From: Lentisphaerota bacterium
GTDB taxonomy: Bacteria > Verrucomicrobiota > Kiritimatiellia > RFP12 > UBA1067
Direction: 5' to 3'
DNA length: 6,086 nucleotides
NCBI GenBank assembly: GCA_015061765.1
Contig: SUVZ01000246.1
Location: forward strand, 1-6,086
The translations under genes and the position numbers were made by a program. This document shows, piece after piece, positions 1-6,008 of this stretch. Numbering within the stretch: the stretch's first letter is position 1; each line of letters starts with the position of its first letter. The notes beneath the pieces are model-generated. The model was not told where the DNA came from. It was given only the letters and a program-made list of their open reading frames with translations, and made no database searches.

Positions 1-1366
1 CTCCTGGGAGCCCCTGCGACACAAACCTGCACGAACGTTCAACATACTTGAACCAGTGCGGCTGGAAATCCCAGTATGGAGCAACCGGCCCTGAATGAGG
101 CTCATACGCCGTCATCCACTGCCCTGCATTCGACTGCGCATAGGCGCCAAACACAAAGGTGTTGATGCCGCGCACCATCTGATAATCTATTACCCACTTC
201 ATCTGCGCAGGAGTCACGGAATCACCATATATCGCAAAGGACTCAGAAAGGGCGAAACGCCCGCCGTTCTGGTGCATGGCGGAAGAAGCATACCGGGGGA
301 AATCCAGCGTAACGGCGGGCATACCCGCAACCGACGGAAAAAGCTGGCGCCAGATCGTGTCCACTCCCGGAACATCCATCGCGCGCAGACTGCGAAGCAC
401 GCTTCCATGCCCGTATTCGGCCGCCTTTTCCGGAACATCCTCGCCATTGAGATGTCCTCCGGAAAGGACGCCGTGCGCACGGCACCAGTCGCGAAGCGGG
501 AGAAGATAACGATCCACAAACAGATCGGCCATGACATCATGAATATCGATCCTCAACTTTGCAAGCCTGTCGTCGGAGTCGTTGTACCTCCTGATGAGTT
601 CCGCCATGTGCGGCATTATGTCGTAGCCCTTCTTGTCCTTGAACACCTCATGGAAATCCGCCGTCCATCCAAGCGATGCGCCGGGCCGGTTCGCGGGACG
701 GCTCGGTTCATCCGTGAACACGATGCGGGATGTGGTGCCCAGATCCTTTCCAAGCCTCTTCGCATACGCATCGTGGGTCAGCTCGATGAACTTCCGCGTC
801 GTGCCTTTCTCGACAACGGAAGGATAGGCGGCGCGACCTTGCGGATAAGGACGCTTTCGCACAACAGCATCGCCATCCTTGCCAAGCGCGATTTCGCGAG
901 GCGCGAAACTGCCGTCCCTGTCTGCGGCGGCAACGAGCCCGCAGGCGCCGCCTGACGGCCAGCCGCCCTCATCGTAAAGGTAGGTGTGCATGCCGAGTTC
1001 ACCCGCCCGGCGCACCACTTTCGCGTAAACATCGATGAATTCCGGAGTAAGATAGTCCGGCTCCATCTTCGAGGAACACCACACCGGACGGAAAGCCTTA
1101 GGCATCGGATGTATGCACACATTGCGCAGACCATGCGCATGCATATCTTCAAGCTGTGCGCAGAGTTTGACCGGATCGAGCCTGTCGTTCCAAAGCCAAA
1201 AATATGCCGGCGAAAATGCAGGATCGTCCGCTCCACTTTGAACGACCCTGCGGACATCGCCATGCGCCCCGCTCGAATCACCCCATCCGGCCGACACGCC
1301 GGCCGCAAAAGCGGTTTCACCGCAGAGCAAAACCGCAACCGCCGCCATCGCTTTTAGCTTATCCAT
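1..1366 (-). CDS. Secreted GH106-like glycoside hydrolase (alpha-L-rhamnosidase type), C-terminal part cut off by window edge
   Basis: The frame is open from ATG at 1366 to the left edge, giving 455 visible residues without a stop. Residues 1-22 (MDKLKAMAAVAVLLCGETAFAA) form a signal peptide, so the enzyme is exported. The mature part starts with a barrel strand and helix of the type seen in GH106-like enzymes: FWLWNDRLDP near 56-65, QLEDMHAHGLRNVCIHP near 71-87, then LGMHTYLYDEGGWPSGGACG near 124-143. Further family-style motifs are FTDEP near 217-221, GHLNGED near 304-310, and LSESFAIYGDSVTPAQMKWV near 373-392. Glu220 and Glu375 are candidate catalytic acids by position in these motifs; I cannot align them to a characterised enzyme. 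GH106 members cleave terminal alpha-L-rhamnose and usually have about 900-1100 residues, so roughly half lies outside the window. The start at 1366 is chosen because the next upstream ATG (1377) is out of frame and stops after seven codons. No good Shine-Dalgarno is seen. The gene has its own promoter, separate from the upstream operon. Related but differently specific GH families are possible. Confidence 0.85.
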   Translation of the reverse strand, partial: MDKLKAMAAVAVLLCGETAFAAGVSAGWGDSSGAHGDVRRVVQSGADDPAFSPAYFWLWNDRLDPVKLCAQLEDMHAHGLRNVCIHPMPKAFRPVWCSSKMEPDYLTPEFIDVYAKVVRRAGELGMHTYLYDEGGWPSGGACGLVAAADRDGSFAPREIALGKDGDAVVRKRPYPQGRAAYPSVVEKGTTRKFIELTHDAYAKRLGKDLGTTSRIVFTDEPSRPANRPGASLGWTADFHEVFKDKKGYDIMPHMAELIRRYNDSDDRLAKLRIDIHDVMADLFVDRYLLPLRDWCRAHGVLSGGHLNGEDVPEKAAEYGHGSVLRSLRAMDVPGVDTIWRQLFPSVAGMPAVTLDFPRYASSAMHQNGGRFALSESFAIYGDSVTPAQMKWVIDYQMVRGINTFVFGAYAQSNAGQWMTAYEPHSGPVAPYWDFQPHWFKYVERSCRFVSQGLPG

Positions 1367-1384
1367 ATCACGTCCATTTTCACT

Positions 1385-1396
1385 TTCTGCGCAGAA
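1385..1396. repeat. 12-bp perfect palindrome in the leader of the GH106-like gene
   Basis: TTCTGCGCAGAA is perfectly self-complementary and lies 19-30 bp upstream of the ATG at 1366, within the predicted 5' leader. As DNA it could be a protein-binding site. As RNA it has no loop and would make only a small hairpin after losing central pairs. It is not repeated at the other promoter, so chance is a fair explanation. Confidence 0.35.
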
Positions 1397-1422
1397 GCGC
1401 TATTTGTCTTTCAATACCGCTG

Positions 1423-1452
1423 ATTGTATCACGTCGGCAGAATCCCCCGCAA
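1423..1452 (-). promoter_or_regulatory. Predicted sigma-70-type promoter for the GH106-like gene
   Basis: Read on the minus strand, a -35-like TTGCGG (1452-1447) is followed by an 18-bp spacer and a -10-like TACAAT (1428-1423). Transcription would begin near 1416, leaving about 50 nt before the ATG at 1366. The -35 element is weak and the spacer is one base longer than ideal, as is common for promoters that depend on an activator. The call is strengthened by an equivalent arrangement (TTGCGA, 18 bp, TATAAT) in front of the LamG operon at 5935-5964. Confidence 0.65.
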
Positions 1453-1456
1453 CACA

Positions 1457-1466
1457 TGTATAGACA
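1457..1466. promoter_or_regulatory. Operator-like site, copy A (TGTATAGACA)
   Basis: This 10-mer has inverted TGT/ACA half-sites separated by four bases. It is identical to the core at 5969-5978 and lies exactly 4 bp upstream of the -35 element, as that copy does. TGT-N4-ACA symmetry is what AraR-type GntR regulators recognise (the Bacillus AraR site has the core TGTACGTACA), and a GntR-type gene starts at 6009. That this regulator binds here is inference. Its centre would fall near -45 relative to the predicted transcript start, a position compatible with activation as well as repression. Confidence 0.6.
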
Positions 1467-1551
1467 AGATGTCAAGCCGGGTTTTCCAACCGTTCGGCCC
1501 ACCGCCCACACGACAGAGAAGTTTCACAAATTTCAGAATGTGCAAGCCTCG

Positions 1552-4005
1552 TCACGGGGCGAAGTCAAGAACACGCACTGTCTCGCCCGGAATCTCCACG
1601 AGACGCCGACCACCGTCAAACATCCATTCGACGCCGCCAATGAGTTCCTTCGCGCACGTCCTGCCGGAAAGCGAGGTGAGCGTGGCGGACTTCTTTCCGG
1701 CGGAGAGATTGTACACCGTGACATAGCGCTCTCCGAACTGTTCGGTCACGATATCGGGGCTATCGGAGGCGAGCAGTCTGTTCACCGGGCGCCACCCCGC
1801 CTCGCCCACGCGGATACACAGAGGCAGATATTTTTTGAAAATCCCCCGGTCGCGGTTGTAACAGTCAGGATTGGCGAAATAGTGGTTTTTGCTGGACGAG
1901 ATCGGCGAGAAGAATCCTGGGTACATACCGTAAGCAAGAGCGCGCTGCATGTACTTTTCAACCTTATCCGGGGTAAACGCTTCAAAGTCGGTGTTCATCA
2001 GAAAACAGAACGGCTTCGCTCCGGCAAGGCAGCGTGAATACATCAAGGCGGCGTCGGTCCACGGCGTCCATCCCCCGTTGCGCCCCCAGTCGATTTCCGT
2101 ACCCATCACATCGAGGTGCGGCGCAAGCCACCACCACGCAAGAGGCGTGCCGTTCGCCATCGTGCGACGGCCGATGGCGCGCGCGCGGCTCCATGCCCCG
2201 CGCACGTATTCGTAGCCCATCATCCCCTTGAAGACGCACGGCCGGAAGTCGCCTGACGAGAATACGAGCGGCGTATCCATGCCGACGAAGTTCTTGCGGT
2301 TGAAGTCGAGCGGCGCGGTGACATACAGCTCGGCCGAATCCACATATTCGCCGTCAAGCCCCTCCGGAAACCCGCCGCGGTAACGAGCGGCGAAACTCCC
2401 GTCGCCGATCTTGGCGGCAAACTCGCAGTCCGGCCCCTGTCCGGGCGCGCAGTTCATGTTCCAGACGATTCCGTTGCACCAGGGGGTGTCGAGGATTCGT
2501 CCGCAAGGGTTGCCGTCTTTGTCGAGAATCCGGCAGCGTTTCCAGGCGCGGGCCAGCGGATTGTATCCGCGCTGTCCGTGCGGTATCTCGGCGATGCGCA
2601 GGGCCTCGGCAATGCACTCCTGCATGGTGGCCCGACTGCGTCCATCCTGTCCCTTGACAGGCATCCACCATGTCGTAGGTTCGGTGTAGCGATAGGTGGT
2701 GATGCCGTGTTTGTCGTCCCAATCCGTCTCGCCATCGCCTTCCTTTATTGCAAAGCCGAAGTCCTCCCAGTCCGCCACGCCAGATATGGGTTTGAACGCC
2801 ATCCAGTTGCCTTGCCTCGTCTGTTTGACCTGATTGTACTCGGGGAAGAGCCGCTGATAGGCGGCAAGCGCCCCTCTGAAACCGTCGGCGGCGGGAAACT
2901 GAAAGACGACAAAACCAAAGCGGGCGGAATTCTTCTCGGGTACAAGGGCGAAGTCGAATGCGGCATACATAAGGCGCATGCCGCCGTGCAGGGAGAGGCG
3001 GGAGAAGGCGGGCCGGCGCGGATCGAAGGCGATCGCGACACCCCGACCGTCAACCGATGCGGCGATGAACGGCCAGCGCGAGAAAGAGCCGGCGCCGCAG
3101 GGTGCGGCGGAGACGTCGCGCAGGTCGAGAACGGAGTCGGTCACGTCAATCCGGGACCGCGGCGCATCGAAGTACAGGCGCTTCGCGCCGCCAAGAGGCT
3201 TGGCCCATACAAGCGTGAGCGCACGATCGCCGCCCTGCACGGACTCTGCGGCAACGTCGAAGAACTCGGCTCCGTCGCGCATCGTGCGCTTCACGTCAAG
3301 GCGCACGCCCTTCGAGGCGCCGGCGACGCGGCAGAACCCTCCGCCGACCTTGGCGTCGCGCAGAAGAAAGCAAGGCGAATCGGGCGCGGAAACCGTCTTC
3401 ACGGGAATGCCGTCGAAGTTGGCGGAACTGCCGTCCGTCCCCAGAAGCTCCACCTTCGGGGAACGGAAGCGGACGCACAATGCGGAATCGTTCCGCGCCA
3501 TCAGATGCACGAACAGGCGCTTGACGGGTTTGGGCGGAATCAGCGTCACCGTGCGGCCTGTCCATTCACACGGCGTCGCCGGGAAAAACGCTTTGCGCCC
3601 CCAAAGATGGTCGCCGTCGGCATAAGACACATCGACGTGTATGAGCACTTCGCCGGTTCCGCCGGACTTTTCCACTTTGCCGTCCGCACTGATTCTGACC
3701 GGCTCCGGCACCTTCTGGTCGAGCGGTACGCTCCACATGACGCCGCATTTCGTTTCTTCGCCGCTTCGCGGCCGGCAGACGTACTCGCGGTCTTCAAGGG
3801 CGAAGCCGCCTGCATACGGACGCGGCTTAAACCGATCAAGCTCCAAGGTTTCAACGCTGGCGGCGGTGTCGAGCGACGCAAAAACATCCTCCGCACAGAC
3901 CGGATGCGCGACCGCCGCCGCACAAACCGCAATCAACGCCAGGCGCACGCGCCTGCGAATGCGCGCGTCAGCGGACGACAATGCTGAATCTGCCGTATTT
4001 CGCAT
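1552..4005 (-). CDS. Secreted glycosidase-like protein of unrecognised family, ~817 aa
   Basis: I do not recognise a named family. From ATG at 4005 the protein begins with a basic n-region (RIRRRVR) and a hydrophobic stretch LALIAVCAAAVA ending in VCA, with likely cleavage after residue 38, so it is exported. Residues about 40-390 look like beta-rich accessory domains. From about 398 there is a probable TIM-barrel-like region: GNWMAF (399-404), TTYRYTEPTTWWMPV (436-450), DGEYVDSAE (551-559), RTMANGTP (614-621), LDVMGTEIDW (631-640), FLMNTDFE (668-675), YGMYPGFFSP (692-701). Acidic residues at strand ends (Glu553, Asp556, Glu637, Asp673) are candidate catalytic residues. A C-terminal beta domain (about 750-817) ends in the DFAP tail. 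The frame is open upstream to an ATG at 4101, but that would overlap the preceding gene by 134 nt and bury the signal peptide behind about 70 residues. From 4005 the overlap is 38 nt; a TTG at 3981 is an alternative. No strong ribosome-binding site is present, suggesting translational coupling to the LamG gene. It probably acts on a glycan in the periplasm or outside the cell. Confidence 0.85.
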   Translation of the reverse strand: MRNTADSALSSADARIRRRVRLALIAVCAAAVAHPVCAEDVFASLDTAASVETLELDRFKPRPYAGGFALEDREYVCRPRSGEETKCGVMWSVPLDQKVPEPVRISADGKVEKSGGTGEVLIHVDVSYADGDHLWGRKAFFPATPCEWTGRTVTLIPPKPVKRLFVHLMARNDSALCVRFRSPKVELLGTDGSSANFDGIPVKTVSAPDSPCFLLRDAKVGGGFCRVAGASKGVRLDVKRTMRDGAEFFDVAAESVQGGDRALTLVWAKPLGGAKRLYFDAPRSRIDVTDSVLDLRDVSAAPCGAGSFSRWPFIAASVDGRGVAIAFDPRRPAFSRLSLHGGMRLMYAAFDFALVPEKNSARFGFVVFQFPAADGFRGALAAYQRLFPEYNQVKQTRQGNWMAFKPISGVADWEDFGFAIKEGDGETDWDDKHGITTYRYTEPTTWWMPVKGQDGRSRATMQECIAEALRIAEIPHGQRGYNPLARAWKRCRILDKDGNPCGRILDTPWCNGIVWNMNCAPGQGPDCEFAAKIGDGSFAARYRGGFPEGLDGEYVDSAELYVTAPLDFNRKNFVGMDTPLVFSSGDFRPCVFKGMMGYEYVRGAWSRARAIGRRTMANGTPLAWWWLAPHLDVMGTEIDWGRNGGWTPWTDAALMYSRCLAGAKPFCFLMNTDFEAFTPDKVEKYMQRALAYGMYPGFFSPISSSKNHYFANPDCYNRDRGIFKKYLPLCIRVGEAGWRPVNRLLASDSPDIVTEQFGERYVTVYNLSAGKKSATLTSLSGRTCAKELIGGVEWMFDGGRRLVEIPGETVRVLDFAP

Positions 4006-5839
4006 ATACGAGAAAATCTTCCGGATCGAGTGCGCGCGCCGTGTATCGGACTTCGTCGAACCAGCCTTGCATCGGATGATTGTTGAGATTCTCGCCGCCA
4101 AGCGAGAAGGCTACATCCCTCATTAGGGACGGACAGTCGACGAGCGGTCCGTCCAGCTCCAGAACTTTAGCCTCGACATGGTCGATATAAATGCGTATCT
4201 TGGGTTTTCCGCCGTCCGATTCGCGATATACGACGGCGTAATGGTGCATCGCACCATCGTTGCATCTGTCGGCATACTCGGAACGCATTATGTTCCAGTA
4301 TTCGCATTTGGCAAAACCGCTCCCGTCCGCCTTGTCGACGACACAGTAGAGGTTGAAATCGAACCTGTCCATGTTGAAAGCGAGACTCCACGCATACGAG
4401 GTGTCGATCCACCCGGGGACATCACTGACGAACGCACCTTTGACCCCAAATACAGACGTCCGGTAGCGACCGCCCGCGTCGTTTCCGAGGACCACTCTCC
4501 ATCCGTCAACATCGGGCCGCCAGTACGCTTCGACCGTGAAGTCGGAGGAAGAGAGGGCTTTCGCGTCGGACATGACGAACGAAGGGCCTTTCCCGAAAAT
4601 ATCTCCAGGGGCGTTCTTCGGTCCCGCCTGAACGAACGCGCACACGGTGTTTGCACGCATCGTTCCATCGGCAAACTTCACCGCGGACTGCTTTCGATGG
4701 GTGACATTCGAGGCATGGCAGTCCATTGTGAGTGTGCCGATCGATGCGTCGGAATACGACCACGTCAGCGGCGTGACCACACCGTCTCCGGTCGGTGCGA
4801 AAGCTGGGGCGCCGTCAACCGCATACGTATACTGGTTCGTCCCGTCCCCTTCCACGGCGGAACGCCACGAAGCCTCGTTCATCACGGTTCCAAGGGACTG
4901 ACCGGGACTTTCCTTTTCGAACGACCAATGGAAGCGCGTCTCGGGAAGAGCCGGCGGCATGGCGGAAGCCCTCATCAGTTCGGAAGCGGCAAGAACGCGG
5001 TCGGTCACGCGAAACGCCGCAAACCGGGCGGCAAAATTGCCGTTGTTATGGCCGAGAACAAAATCACCCTCCCCCGGTTTCGTCGTTTGAGAGACTACGG
5101 AAACGGAACCGGAATGGTTATAATCGAGAATTACCGCAATCGTTTTCGTCGAGGCCGTGTAACTCACGGCAAGATGATGCCAAATGCCGGGAAGAATCGC
5201 CTTGCCGCTCGCTCCGCCGCCGGAAATATCGAGCATCACATTTTTGCTGTACTCGCCTCCGTAAAACACACGCACCGTCTTGTTCGTGCCGTTCTCGTAT
5301 TTGTTTTCGAGACATACGGTAATGTTCTCACTGTCGCCGAAAGAGATATTCTGGAGGCCGTCAGCCATCAGAAGCTCGTCGAACTTGAAGAAGAACTCCA
5401 CCGTCCAGCCGTCGAGCCGGTTGAGCTCATTGCCCAAACCGGGAAACACGGTCCTCACGCCGGACACGATCTTCTGAGGCTCGTTGGTGACCCATGTCGT
5501 TTTAAGCGACCGGTACAGGTCTGTCCGGTAGACGCAGTCGGCGCGCCAGGTCGAATTCGTGTAGAGATAACGGCCGGGGATGTCGTCCATAAAACTCGCG
5601 CTCGCTCCCACCCCGACAACTATAGTGGCGGAACCCGGGCACAAATCACCGTCCACTTCGTTCAGCAGCGGCACCGAGACCGCATCCGCGCCGATCTCGC
5701 CGTCGGTGAACGGATAGAACGCAATATCCGCCGCCGAGACCGCCGCGCTCCATGCGCAAACCGCGGCAAGGATTGAAAACATCTTCATGTACGAGATATT
5801 GAAGCGCCCGACAAGGCATGCTGCAAGCTGCTTCTTCAT
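3968..5839 (-). CDS. Secreted protein with two LamG-like (concanavalin A-like) domains, 623 aa
   Basis: Two jelly-roll LamG-like modules are visible. The first spans about residues 38-290: WTVEFFFKF (145-153), GIWHHLAVSY (218-227), FAAFRVTDRVLAASEL (273-288). The second spans about 300-615: FTVEAYWRP (434-442), GAMHHYAVVY (529-538), KIRIYIDH (547-554), GWFDEVRYTARALDPEDF (592-609). These strand patterns, including the final RVTDRVL/RYTARAL turn, are typical of LamG-like domains that bind carbohydrate or protein partners. No catalytic domain is seen. The start at 5839 is chosen because GGAGG lies 7 nt upstream. This gives an unusually long signal peptide: 17 polar or weakly hydrophobic residues (MKKQLAACLVGRFNISY) precede a second Met and the hydrophobic MKMFSILAAVCAWSAAVSA, with cleavage near residue 36. 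The Met at 18 has no ribosome-binding site. The start overlaps the stop of a 24-codon leader ORF (ATGA), and the 3' end overlaps the next gene. A role in glycan capture or surface display is inferred from the glycosidase neighbours. Confidence 0.85.
   Translation of the reverse strand: MKKQLAACLVGRFNISYMKMFSILAAVCAWSAAVSAADIAFYPFTDGEIGADAVSVPLLNEVDGDLCPGSATIVVGVGASASFMDDIPGRYLYTNSTWRADCVYRTDLYRSLKTTWVTNEPQKIVSGVRTVFPGLGNELNRLDGWTVEFFFKFDELLMADGLQNISFGDSENITVCLENKYENGTNKTVRVFYGGEYSKNVMLDISGGGASGKAILPGIWHHLAVSYTASTKTIAVILDYNHSGSVSVVSQTTKPGEGDFVLGHNNGNFAARFAAFRVTDRVLAASELMRASAMPPALPETRFHWSFEKESPGQSLGTVMNEASWRSAVEGDGTNQYTYAVDGAPAFAPTGDGVVTPLTWSYSDASIGTLTMDCHASNVTHRKQSAVKFADGTMRANTVCAFVQAGPKNAPGDIFGKGPSFVMSDAKALSSSDFTVEAYWRPDVDGWRVVLGNDAGGRYRTSVFGVKGAFVSDVPGWIDTSYAWSLAFNMDRFDFNLYCVVDKADGSGFAKCEYWNIMRSEYADRCNDGAMHHYAVVYRESDGGKPKIRIYIDHVEAKVLELDGPLVDCPSLMRDVAFSLGGENLNNHPMQGWFDEVRYTARALDPEDFLVYAKYGRFSIVVR
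3994..4010 (-). repeat. Small inverted repeat around the start codon of the glycosidase-like gene
   Basis: CGTAT and ATACG (5 bp each) flank a 7-nt loop that contains the ATG at 4005. A short hairpin at a start codon could modulate reinitiation by ribosomes finishing the LamG gene 38 nt further on. The stem is weak and lies in coding sequence, so it may well be chance. Confidence 0.25.
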
Positions 5840-5910
5840 GACATGGCCTCCGCAAGAATATCTATTGCAGAAAAACGACCCTTCGTCAAATTGTTGTGCT
5901 CTTTTTGCAT
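5836..5910 (-). CDS. 24-codon leader ORF upstream of the LamG gene
   Basis: On the minus strand, ATG at 5910 opens a frame of 24 codons ending in TGA at 5838-5836. The peptide begins MQKEHNNLTK and ends DILAEAMS. It has the best ribosome-binding site in the window, AAGGAGG at 5926-5920, 9 nt before the ATG. Its stop overlaps the start of the LamG gene as ATGA, the classic arrangement for translational coupling. It is hydrophilic with a short amphipathic C-terminus, and has no signal peptide and no domain I recognise. It also lacks the codon runs of an amino-acid attenuator. It could be a true small protein, or a leader ORF whose translation opens the start region of the LamG gene. The fact that it is led by a strong site and sits directly behind a near-consensus promoter argues against chance. 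Confidence 0.6.
   Translation of the reverse strand: MQKEHNNLTKGRFSAIDILAEAMS
5847..5851 (-). promoter_or_regulatory. Ribosome-binding site of the LamG gene
   Basis: GGAGG lies 7 nt before ATG 5839, which decides that start over the Met at residue 18. The first two bases of this site lie in a potential stem (CTGCAA at 5870-5865 pairing with TTGCGG at 5855-5850), so access may depend on ribosomes translating the leader ORF. Confidence 0.7.
5850..5870 (-). promoter_or_regulatory. Possible hairpin masking the LamG gene ribosome-binding site
   Basis: CTGCAA and TTGCGG can form a 6-bp stem (one U-G pair) around a 9-nt loop inside the leader ORF. The 3' arm includes the first two G residues of the GGAGG site. 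The stem is of modest strength; a regulatory role is inference. Confidence 0.35.
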
Positions 5911-5919
5911 AGATACAAT

Positions 5920-5926
5920 CCTCCTT
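5920..5926 (-). promoter_or_regulatory. Ribosome-binding site of the 24-codon leader ORF
   Basis: AAGGAGG is a full match to the anti-Shine-Dalgarno core, 9 nt before ATG 5910. The predicted transcript start near 5928 places it almost at the 5' end of the mRNA. Confidence 0.65.
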
Positions 5927-5934
5927 TTCGTTTC

Positions 5935-5964
5935 ATTATATCACGAGGACGATTTATGTCGCAA
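5935..5964 (-). promoter_or_regulatory. Predicted promoter of the leader ORF/LamG/glycosidase operon
   Basis: On the minus strand, TTGCGA (5964-5959) is followed by an 18-bp spacer and a perfect TATAAT (5940-5935). Transcription would begin near 5928, just ahead of the AAGGAGG of the leader ORF. Element spacing matches the promoter at 1423-1452 exactly, and the last bases of the spacer (CGTGA) are the same in both. Confidence 0.75.
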
Positions 5965-5966
5965 TC

Positions 5967-5980
5967 CCTGTATAGACAGG
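5967..5980. promoter_or_regulatory. Operator-like site, copy B (TGTATAGACA core in a 14-bp near-palindrome)
   Basis: CCTGTATAGACAGG is self-complementary except for one internal pair. Its core at 5969-5978 is identical to copy A at 1457-1466 and lies 4 bp upstream of the minus-strand -35 element, the same distance as copy A. It also covers the -35 element of the predicted plus-strand promoter of the regulator gene, so one bound protein could control both directions. Binding by the GntR-type protein encoded at 6009 is inferred from proximity and the TGT-N4-ACA symmetry. Confidence 0.65.
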
Positions 5981-6001
5981 CTATCTGCGCCATGGTATAC
6001 T
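5973..6001 (+). promoter_or_regulatory. Predicted promoter of the GntR-type regulator gene
   Basis: TAGACA (5973-5978), a 17-bp spacer and TATACT (5996-6001) each match the sigma-70 consensus with one mismatch. The transcript would start about 7 nt downstream, at or next to the ATG at 6009, so the mRNA would be leaderless or nearly so. The -35 element lies inside the operator-like site, which suggests autorepression. Confidence 0.55.
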
Positions 6002-6008
6002 TCGGCGC

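Larger units (their letters stand above)
1367..1551. other. Intergenic regulatory region between glycosidase-like gene and GH106-like gene
   Basis: This 185-bp gap separates two co-directional minus-strand genes. It holds an operator-like site (1457-1466), a promoter (1423-1452) and a roughly 50-nt untranslated leader before the ATG at 1366. I looked for an intrinsic terminator after the stop at 1552 (a GC-rich stem followed by a T-run on the minus strand) and did not find a convincing one, so read-through from the upstream operon remains possible. No small ORF with a credible ribosome-binding site is visible here. Confidence 0.7.

Noticed and set aside
95..955. 286-codon open frame on the plus strand near the left edge
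   Set aside because: It lies opposite the GH106-like gene, whose frame has clear family motifs; this one has none.
1470..1475. Consensus TTGACA on the minus strand as a -35 box
   Set aside because: No -10-like hexamer occurs 15-19 bp downstream, and the nearest good -10 (1428-1423) is 41 bp away.
1480..1551. Intrinsic terminator after the glycosidase-like gene
   Set aside because: Only weak, imperfect pairing is possible (around CCGAACGGTTGG) and no T-run follows on the minus strand.
2578..3987. 469-codon open frame on the plus strand, antisense to the glycosidase-like gene
   Set aside because: It is a shadow of a GC-rich minus-strand gene; no recognisable domain or start signal.
4006..4101. 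Upstream ATG (4101) as start of the glycosidase-like gene
   Set aside because: It would overlap the LamG gene by 134 nt, and the extra 32 residues are basic and precede an otherwise normal signal peptide.
4178..5776. 532-codon open frame on the plus strand, antisense to the LamG gene
   Set aside because: The translation is rich in Arg, Gly and His with no domain, no ribosome-binding site and no conserved-looking segments. It mirrors the codon bias of the real minus-strand gene.
5912..5920. Nonamer GATTGTATC present here (minus strand) and at 1422-1430 (plus strand) as a second shared regulatory site
   Set aside because: The orientation and position relative to the two promoters differ: one overlaps a -10 box, the other is between a ribosome-binding site and an ATG. 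Chance similarity is the better explanation.
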